Origin: Selaginella tamariscina
Lineage: Eukaryota; Streptophyta; Lycopodiopsida; Selaginellales; Selaginellaceae
DNA length: 64,000 nucleotides
Direction: 5' to 3'
Assembly: GCA_003024785.1 (NCBI GenBank)
Contig: PUQB01000438.1
Span: 1 to 64,000, forward strand
Made by a program: the position numbers and the translations under genes. The notes beneath the pieces were generated by a model. The model did not search any database and was not told the DNA's origin. It saw only the letters and a list, made by a program, of their open reading frames with translations. Of this stretch, positions 55,651 to 64,000 are shown piece after piece. The stretch's first letter is position 1. Each line of letters starts with the position of its first letter.

Positions 55651-56220
55651 ATATATATAAATGTTAACAGGCAACAGTAGAGTTTTTCAAGAAATTTAAA
55701 GAATCAACGAGTCCAGAACTCGTATTTGTGATCGATGATATCAGTGATGGAACTTCAAGTGTCGGAGTAACTTGGCATTTGGGTAAATTAATAATAATAT
55801 AATAATAATAATAATAATAATGAATATAAATAAATAAATTGTTTATTATATCAGAGTTATAACATGGTAAAATAATGAAGTATATAATTTAGATTGGAGA
55901 GGGAATGCATTTCCATTTAGCAAAGGATGTAGCTTTTATCGCTGCCAAGACATCTCCGGAGTTTACAAAATTGTGTAAGTCCCTATATATTAATTTGTGT
56001 TTATGTATGTGTAAAAATATATGTGTGTGTGTATACACTCTATAGATATGGCCGAGACTGCGTGGAGCCAGCGTTTAAAGTTAATATGTTTGCACTGGTA
56101 TGGAAAACTATCATTTCAAACTGAATTTTTCTTAAATAATATTCATTACAGAAGGCAATAGGAGCCGTAACATGGTTATTTGAGCGATTCCCACGCCTTG
56201 CAGAATACTCAAGCCGTTAA
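54515..56220 (+). CDS. NTF2/SnoaL-like fold protein, probably plastid
   Basis: Exons 54515-54766, 55671-55782, 55893-55974, 56046-56097 and 56152-56220 join in frame to 188 residues. The first 40 residues (MSALGFSLPPIVIPSLCTKP and a Ser/Lys-rich continuation) look like a transit peptide. The domain starts ADTVKQFYTAINNHKLDEVA then QLIADDCVYEDL, the N-terminal helices of the NTF2-like cone fold, and continues ATVEFFKKFKES, VGVTWHLDWRGNAFPFSKGC and YKIVYGRDCVEP. Small SnoaL-like plastid proteins of this kind are common in plants but mostly lack a known reaction. Intron 1 (904 bp) holds a triplicated repeat. Confidence 0.85.
54845..55300. repeat. Triplicated unit of about 180 bp inside an intron
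   Basis: Three tandem copies, the last shortened, each starting with an AGAG/ACAG run, then AATACCTACGGTGTATTTTA and ATCAGACAAACTACACACTC, a GCGCGTGCGTGGCACACACA tract, and in the first two a GATTGTATTTGTGTTTGTGT end. Copies begin near 54848, 55031 and 55208. Confidence 0.9.
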
Positions 56221-56505
56221 TACCAGGTACACACACACACACACGCACGCACGCACGCACGCACACAATATCATTGTGTTAATAATATATATTTATAGAT
56301 ATACCTCAAGAACCGCTACGGTGTTGGGAGTATGTCCGGATATACACTCATGAAATGTATTCATGTCATTTAGCATAATGTAATTAATTATATGAGTTTT
56401 ATGTCGTTTCTAGTTATTCCTTGTACATATATACTAAGTTCTTCCTAAAGAATTCAGCCATATATAATATTAAATCATATCCACCGAGGTCCGTGTTTGT
56501 TCACA

Positions 56506-56539
<34 letters not shown>

Positions 56540-56784
56540 GCACACACACGCACGCACACCCTTTAGCGTATGATACTAACCATAAGTAAAGTTTAGTCTC
56601 TAATTAACATATATTTAGTATATAAATAAAAGAGTGTGTGTTAGGTAGAACTCTTTATTTCTCACAGAAAACGCCATTTGACCCAATCTTATATAACGAT
56701 GAAGGTGGGTATACAAAGTTAAATTATTTATTCTAGCATGAAAATTTCATATGAAATTTGATTTATTTTAGCACAATTAATTCA
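56221..56784. other. Intergenic spacer
   Basis: CA/GC microsatellites at 56227-56266 and 56510-56560, and AT-rich DNA. The start of HMG-CoA lyase follows. No additional gene seen. Confidence 0.5.
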
Positions 56785-57191
56785 ATGCTCTTTCCTAAAA
56801 TTCGTGCTCAATTTTTCCGCTACGCGGCTCTTGTTCGTAACACAAATAACACATGTGCTTCGAGGGTGTGTAATATGGAGTCTACTTCAGAATCTTACTC
56901 TGCTGCTTGGAGAAATTCATTGCATCAAAGGTAGTATACGATTATTTGTGTGTATATTACGTATCTTATCTTATATACATCATACGTATGTCTGATGTAT
57001 ATCACATGATCTGGTAAATACTTTGACCAAATATTATACAAAATACTTAACTAATAATCATAGAAGAACGGTAGTTGGGACAAATGCACCCCTTTCACCC
57101 TTATGAAAATTCTCTCCTCACTGTACATCTCTAGAAGGTATAAAAGTATAACATAGTCGTATGTATGTGTGTGTGTGTGTGTGTGTGTGTC

Positions 57192-57231
<40 letters not shown>

Positions 57232-59342
57232 TGTGTGTGAGAGAGAGCAATGGTTTACTTTTCAGTAGTAGTCAAGAACAGCAAATATGGAGGCCAATAC
57301 CGAGGAGTTTATATCAATGTTTAAGCTTTCCATGGAGGGAGAGAGGCTTTTGGACGTCCTCTGGAGGTTTATTTGATACTCCCAAGCGACATTTTATCAC
57401 AAAGCATCCTGAACTAAAGGCATGCGTGTGTGTGACGAGCGTGCGTGTGCGTTTTTACTTTAAGAAGCTGCACAACCTTTTCATGTGCAAGGAGACAAGC
57501 GTGCATGACGATGTTACTATCCAGAATCTGGGACAAAATCTATCGTTTTAGTTTATTATATTTATTTATCTTGTGTGCGTGCGTGCGTGCGTGTGTGTAC
57601 TCACAAGCTTTCCATGAGAAGATGTAATATAATATAGTATAAACGATTATAAGTTTGTTTTATAGATATTTCAAGGGATGCCAGAGTATGTGAAAGTGGT
57701 GGAGGTCGGGCCAAGAGATGGACTACAAAACGAGAAAAAAATTGTTCCTACACATGTCAAAGTGGAACTTATTCAAAAGCTTTCTGCCTCAGGCTTACCT
57801 GTTGTGGAGGCCACAAGCTTTGTCTCTCCTAAATGGGTTCCACAGGTGTGCACGCGCGTGTGTATGTGTAGTTCGTATGTAATGCATGTACATATATACA
57901 TATCTCTGTATATGTGTAATATGTCTGTATATATCTGTGTATATACATATATACACGTGTACTTTATATGTTCTCTTAACACGCTGGAAACTCTAGCTCT
58001 CAGATGCAAAGGAAGTCCTGGCGGTGATAAAGTCACTCGAAGGCACTAAATGCAAGTTTCCCGTGTTAACACCAAATGTAAAGGTATTACAATATCTAGC
58101 ATGTACACACACACACACACATATATATATATTAAGGTAGTTTTCAGGATTGCTGCAGGGGTTTTGAAGCGGCAGTTGAAGCCGGAGCAAAAGAGGTAGC
58201 AGTTTTTGCTGCAGCTTCAGAATCTTTCTCCAAAGCAAACATTAACTGCTCCATTTCCGAAAGCCTCGAACGCTACAGCCAGGTATATGCATGTGTATGC
58301 GTGTGCGTGTGCGTGTGTGTGTGTGTGTGTGTCTCTCTATATATAGAGAGAGAGATGCCTTATGTACCTATACGTATACATATGTTTCCCAGCTATGTGA
58401 GCTTGCAAAGCAGAAGAATATACCTGTGCGAGGATACGTATCCTGTGTTGTTGGATGCCCTATAGAGGGACCTGTTTCACCAGATAGAGTTGGATATGTC
58501 GCAGGGGAACTATACAGAATGGGATGTTATGAGATCTCCCTTGGTGACACAATAGGTGTTGGAACACCAGGTGAAGAAACACACACACACAAGATATATA
58601 CACTCCAGCATATACTGCATGACACATACACATATAAATCAAAGTATAATATATATCTACCTATCTTCATCTCTCTCTCTCTCTCTCTCTACGCACACAC
58701 ATACATATAACTTGACAAGGTGTATAACAGGGACATTGGTGCCGATGTTAGAGGCGGTGATGTCCGTTGTTCCAGTCGAACACCTGGCAGTTCATATGCA
58801 TGACACGTATGGCCAAGCTCTATCAAATATATTAGTAGCATTACAGGTATATACTATATAAAAACATATTTATGTGATAATATTAATGTTTTTATTTTAT
58901 TTATTTATTTAGATGGGGATAAGTACGTAGATTCATCTGTTTCGGGGCTGGGGGGTTGCCCTTACGCAAAGGGTGCATCAGGAAATGTTGCAACGGAGGA
59001 CGTGATTTATTTGCTTAATGGACTAGGTATTGTAACTAATGTTGATCTTAGCATGGTTTTAGCTGCTGGAGATTATATATCCCAACATCTGGGCCGTCCA
59101 TCTGGCTCCAAAACTGCCGTTGCTCTTACTCGGTCCAGGTGTGAACAATCCAAAATATAAAACTTTATATGTTCAATGTGGTGTGTGTGTGTGTGTGTGT
59201 TCTTCTATATGGTAATATGATATAAAAACTAAACATTAACGTTTTAAAAGAAATTACACACACACACACACACGTATGCACGCACTGCAGACATGCACAA
59301 GAGACACAGGTCTCTGCAAAGGCTTCAACGAAAAGGATATAA
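56785..59342 (+). CDS. HMGCL: Hydroxymethylglutaryl-CoA lyase, mitochondrial
   Basis: Exons 56785-56930, 57266-57419, 57666-57845, 57997-58083, 58159-58282, 58393-58570, 58731-58846, 58913-59138 and 59291-59342, about 420 codons. Exons 1-2 give an Arg/Ser-rich mitochondrial leader ([20 protein letters not shown]) that is in frame with exon 3. Catalytic features: [13 protein letters not shown] (metal/CoA site), [52 protein letters not shown] (metal-binding His) and the signature [20 protein letters not shown] with its catalytic Cys. It cleaves HMG-CoA to acetyl-CoA and acetoacetate in leucine breakdown. One base is missing in ATAAGTACGTAGATTC at about 58923, giving a premature stop unless this is a sequence error, and one extra G lies at the exon 58159 border. 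Intron 2 may use a GC donor. Confidence 0.92.
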
Positions 59343-62300
59343 CGTGGTGAGTTGATAACCAATGAAGTTGATTGATTTGGTTCCAGAAGCATTTTGAAGT
59401 GGTGCATGATGAGTGCGTGCGTGTGTGCGTGCGTGCGTGTGTGTCTGTTGTGGGGTGAGTATGGTAGCCAAAAGCCAAGCAACTTAGGGGTCCATTGTCT
59501 GCATACAAGGTAGACAATTGTGGGTCTCACCATGGTTTACTTAATAATCACTTAATTAATACAAGTTGGTAGTATTTCTATACTTCAGTGGAGTACATCG
59601 AATTGACTTCGAGAACACGTTTTGCACATAGCCACATATTAAACAAAGATTGCTTACGAATACATCAGTTTTGTATACATTATATTATCCGAGTGCGTGC
59701 GTGCGTGTGTGCGTGCGTGTGTGTGTGTGGCAGGCATCAACATGCTATATATACATACAAGCACAAGCTTTACCCAACAAAGGTGCACATACTTCCAACA
59801 ACGGCCTGCATATCTTGGATTTGCTTTGGTTCTGTGATGGTTCATACAAGTTTTAGTTTTCTCTTTCGGTTGTATAACTACCATTTGTTTATATGTGCGT
59901 GCGTGCGTGCGTGTGTGTATGATGTAGTCTGAACACAAGTATATACCACTAAAGCTAGATCTAATCTATATAGAATGTGTCAGGCTGGTGGGAAACAATA
60001 TGGATCCTCATGACGACTTGCTTGAGTCATGTACCATTCTTTTCTGCATCATAACCAAATTAAATAAATAAATAACAAAATAAAAAACAACGATAAGTTA
60101 TCAACTAATTTACCATTTCAACAAACTCTATATTCTTTCTAACACATGGTCCCTTTAAACTTAGCAATTTTCAATGTGGAAAATTCCTTCTCAACTACTC
60201 AAAGTGTCGGTGACACCACTTTAGAGTAATTTCTGCATGTGTGTGTATATATATACTCTGTGTGTGTGTGTGTGTGTGTATATATATAGAGTATCTTACC
60301 TTCCCCACATGCTATATAGAGAGTATAACTTACTCAACTTAGAAAAGATATCTATGTATATATAGGTGGGTATACAGTCTTTCATACAGAGTAAAGGGAT
60401 CATGTCACCACCCACAACCCGTATAACATCTTTGTCAAACACTGGATGTTCACATCTCTAAGTTGTCTGAAGAGTGCAGAAGTGGCAAGGGCTATATATA
60501 ATGTAATTAATATTAATCATTTGATTGTATATTTTTATGTAGCTGTAGTTGACTTAAAACTTAATTTACAAAGCATGAAAAGTGGGCTTCCATTATATAT
60601 ATGTTCCTGAAAACAAGACTGATTAATAATTCCACCACCCCATGTAAAAGATGGTTATAATTATACCCTTAACTTATCCATATGTTGATCTCATCACCTT
60701 GGATTGCTCTTCAAAGTGCCCACTAAACATCATGGTACAGTATGCACATCATCAGTTATTCTTGGAATTTGATCCTTCTAACCTTGTGAAATTAAACCTA
60801 ATTCTATAAATTGTTGCAGTAATCTCATAAGTTTGTATTAGTTAAAGTCCCTGCAGTCTCTCCATGTTCTTGTAGAGTTTTATATACTACATTTACACAC
60901 ACACACACACACACACCTTACTGCACGTCCGTTGGTGTAGGTGTTGGTTATGACTGAGCTTGTATATGTGCCTTGTCAACATATAAAGTCACATTCTTAT
61001 ATTTACTACTGGAGGATTGAGACATCAAGTTCAAAACAAGAGTGATGTTAATTGTCTACTCTTATACTCCTTTAAGAGTATTATATATATATATATATAT
61101 ATCAAGAACAGTATAAGTTTGAATCAGCATGCATATGACTTACCGCGTGGACCATGAAAAAAGATTTTCAAGTTCAACCAACAACCATCTAAGACGACTT
61201 ATATCATAAAACACATGCACACGCACACGCACACGCACGTTTCTTACATCAACATGTATGTTCGACAGCAAGTATCACTATCAAAGAAAAGAAAGACTTA
61301 TACACAATATTTTAGACAAGAAGACATATTTGCTTACCCACTCTTGCATGTAACTAAACATCTATATACGATAGCGATGCTTTTACAAGGTCTTGCAGTA
61401 AACAGCGATTTCCAATACACGTTAAGGCTTAACGTGTAAAAAACATATAGAATTTCCCTCAACTTTGATAGTGATAGAAAACCCTACAAAAGAACAAGTT
61501 CACATACTCAAACACACGCACGCACACACACACGTCTTAGTTACCCTTGTAATTACCCTTAACCGTACAAAGGGCGTGCATTTTACATGTTTATACAACT
61601 TGGGGGGTAATGTACTGCAGTATCTAGGGCTTAAGGTTAGAATGTGTACTATACGCCTAGGGTTCTAGGTTGTTCCTTGTAGGTGGTGATAAGTGAAGAC
61701 ATGTTGGGAACTGTCAATCAGTTTCAATCAATCCAATCAATCAACAAAGCAGAAGCAATGCAGAAAACACAGCTAAAATAATTATTAAAAAAAAATATAA
61801 TAAAATTTCTGTATATATATACATATATATATATATATAATAATATAATACAGACTTATGCACAGGCAAAGGCAAACAACAAGGTATTGAATGCTTACCC
61901 CCTAAAGAAAGAGCCTAGCCTTTAAATTAAATGCCCCGCAATCAATGGGCATGCCCCTCCGTTTCGAACCATTAATGCTCTAGGGAATATCCTACACACG
62001 TTAGGTATATTCCGTGTGTTGACGGGCGAATATTCGGCCTGACGGGCTAGATCCTCCGTACTCTTGCCAGTATTCGTACGAACAGGGGAATTTCTCGGCT
62101 TCACGGAGGACAGATGAATCCCTATATATACTATATAATATCAGGTATTTTGTACGTAAATTCTATTTAACTTATTAGTAATAGTTATTTAACAGTTAAT
62201 TTAAAAAATATTAGCATATTATATATCATTGTACATTTGTTATGTACTCATGGTAATTATTATTCACGAGTCATCAGTTTCATTAGGGGAATCACGGGGA

Positions 62301-63187
62301 GAAGCCCTAATACCATAACGTTTGTCATGCAAAACACCCTTTACCCTTTAGGGCAAATCCTTTACCTTACCCTTATATATTTGTCAGCAAATAATAAACA
62401 TCTTCCCAGTCTGCAGGAATCATTCACCATATTATATACATCATGTATATCATACAAAATATATATATATTGATCATTCAGACATGTGTTATATTTCCTA
62501 TATATTTGTCTCAATAGAATTGAATGAGCAAAGAATCAATATCAGGTGCACAAGTTCAACACACACGCACACACATACGCGTCAATTGCAAGACGTGTGA
62601 CATTGTCAGCGACTTTTATACGTGTTTTCTATATATATATATATATATACGAATTTCTACATGCATGAACTCTGCTCAAACGTCATGCAATTTGAAAAAA
62701 TAATAGAGAGAATTGTAATAAATAAAATCTTTTGTATATTGGTGGTGAGATTGGATTTCTGTACACAGCCTACGACTTACATACCATTGAATATCAATCC
62801 TTTGGTAATGAAATAAGTGTTCGGGTGATCCATATACATATTGTTGTATTGATTAGTATCAATTAATCCCATGATTAATTCATATTCAGCTCCAGAGTCG
62901 CAATCAATTACATGAATGAACACATGTATCGTGGTTGCTTGATCTTCGTCATCGATCGAAGTAGCATCAACAATTTCACCCACACAGAACAGAAAAAGAA
63001 AATTAAAAAAAAAAACAAAAAGAAGAACAGCAACAAAACAACTTAAAGAAGAAGAAAAAAAAAATAAAAATGAATTAAAAATAAAATAAAATCCCCTGTT
63101 TTCTCTTCCCTGTGCTTTGTTGGTGTTCTTCTCATCTGGTGTGTAGACTAATATATCTAGTTGTATACTCTCCGTCTGTCTGTCCTC
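59343..63187. other. Intergenic region without a supported gene
   Basis: Many CA/GT and AT microsatellites and AT-rich DNA. A minus-strand open frame at about 62780-62985 has a protein-like composition (EIVDATSIDDEDQATTIHVF; HVIDCDSGAEYELIMG) but no start context, splice partners or family, so I leave it unannotated. A purine tract of AAAAACAAAAAGAAGAACAG type lies at 62985-63090. Confidence 0.5.
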
Positions 63188-63445
63188 TTACCTATTATGA
63201 AGCGGATTGGGCCCTGTGGGAACTAATCTCTTGTTTGACATGAATGAGCTATCTCCCGGGGGACTACACTCTGTGAGGCCTTGTTCACAGCCTTGAGCTA
63301 GCCCGGGATCCAACGGCCCCTGTGCTGCTGCCGGAGACAAATCCATGGCCTGGATAGACTCCTTGCTTGGTATCTGTCTCCCCTGGGACAACCACAGCAG
63401 CAAACCAAGCACCACCAGGAGCACACACAGCAGCCTGTTCCTCAT
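63188..63445 (-). CDS. CLE signalling-peptide precursor
   Basis: An intronless frame of 85 residues from ATG at 63445. Layout is classical: signal peptide (MRNRLLCVLLVVLGLLLWLS), variable middle rich in Ser/Pro/Ala, and a C-terminal CLE motif RLVPTGPNPLHN one residue before the stop (final R). The motif differs by one residue from the Arabidopsis CLE9/CLE10 peptide as I recall it (RLVPSGPNPLHN) and belongs to the CLV3/CLE1-type (R-class), not the TDIF class. The mature 12-13-residue peptide, probably with hydroxyproline at Pro4 and Pro7, is secreted and read by CLV1/BAM-type leucine-rich-repeat receptor kinases in meristem or stomatal/vascular control. The start is chosen because it leads directly into the hydrophobic core. 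Confidence 0.92.
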   Translation of the reverse strand: MRNRLLCVLLVVLGLLLWLSQGRQIPSKESIQAMDLSPAAAQGPLDPGLAQGCEQGLTECSPPGDSSFMSNKRLVPTGPNPLHNR

Positions 63446-64000
63446 CCTGTGCAATTCCAAGCTATGTAGCACCAGTGTGTTCCTTGCTACAACCCACTAG
63501 AATGCAATGCAAGCTCATGTAAAATAAAAATAAATAAATAAATAAAAGAAACTCTATATAAATATCACCATTTTTCTTTCCCCTCTCTCTCTCCCTCTCT
63601 GTAAAATCTACTAAAGTGTTTCTTGTTGAGGAAGTTCCTGTGTGACCAAACTCAATAAAACATGTATTTATAAATAAATATAAAGTCCACTTTCACTGCT
63701 GGGCTTAACCCTTAGATGGAAGAGAATATTCGTTTTCTTAGAAATATTTAAACCTTGTCTTAAAAGTCCACTCTTGTTTGTATATACTAGCTACAATATA
63801 TAAATACATAAATTTTTTTAATTCAATTCTTTTGTTAAAATTAAAATTTTGTCAAACCTCCAATTGTCACATTACCAAGACTTGACTGCCCGAGAGTTCC
63901 TTGCTGGATTGAACAGTAAGCAAGAACAACTCATATGTATATATTAATGTATGCATTTTCTTCACACACACACACACATACATGTGTGTGTGTAAATGAT
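63446..64000. other. Upstream region of the CLE gene
   Basis: AT-rich with a CT-rich tract at 63575-63600 (CCCCTCTCTCTCTCCCTCTC, plus strand) and a CA repeat at 63963-63978. Presumably 5' leader and promoter; nothing else recognised. Confidence 0.4.

Noticed and set aside
62777-62983. Minus-strand open frame with protein-like composition
   Set aside because: No family, no splice partner and no start or promoter evidence; kept only as a remark in the intergenic entry.

Overview
The window is nuclear DNA from a land plant. The evidence is spliceosomal genes with many short GT-AG introns, plant-type families (a LysM receptor-like protein, a CLE signal-peptide gene, a PICKLE-type CHD3 remodeller, a plant endosulfine) and genes for proteins with organelle-targeting leaders (gyrase A, release factor 3, an FKBP, HMG-CoA lyase). 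Introns are packed with CA/GT, CT/GA and AT microsatellites, and intergenic DNA is very AT-rich. A bacterial-type RF3 gene and a rather short CHD3 tail would suit a seedless plant, but I cannot place the species.

Layout. 1-5354: decayed Ty3/Gypsy LTR retrotransposon on the minus strand. 5355-11540: gene-free, with a TRIM-like element (8343-9486) that carries a minisatellite. 11541-17253: endosulfine (ENSA), then a WDR5-like gene, followed by a tandem duplicate of ENSA 3' exons plus WDR5; the duplicate contains an inserted intronless fragment of a MYST acetyltransferase gene. 17240-18777 (-): GNAT acetyltransferase. 19219-20374 (-): ATG18/WIPI autophagy protein, head to head with 20552-29030 (+), a CHD3 remodeller of about 32 exons. 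29228-29680 (-): acidic hypothetical protein. 29.7-31.2 kb: AT-rich repeats. 32375-34026 (+): LysM protein, tail to tail with 34442-43184 (-), plastid/mitochondrial gyrase A (27 exons).

42474-45499 is a second tandem duplication. A divergent pair (gyrA 5' end and an unrecognised gene) exists twice; gyrA survives in the left block and the unknown gene in the right block. Then come a lysine/serine-rich charged protein (46828-47986 +), release factor RF3 (48240-51303 -), plastid FKBP (51762-52514 +), an NTF2/SnoaL-like protein (54515-56220 +), HMG-CoA lyase (56785-59342 +) and an intronless CLE peptide gene (63188-63445 -).

These genes do not form one pathway. Several act on chromatin (CHD3, WDR5, the MYST fragment) and several in organelles. 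The most striking structural features are the two tandem duplications with asymmetric decay, the captured MYST fragment, and single-base indels in conserved exons of at least seven loci. Those indels may be uncorrected sequence errors and affect how pseudogene status should be read. Exon borders were placed by eye from splice signals and family conservation; most should be right within a few bases.
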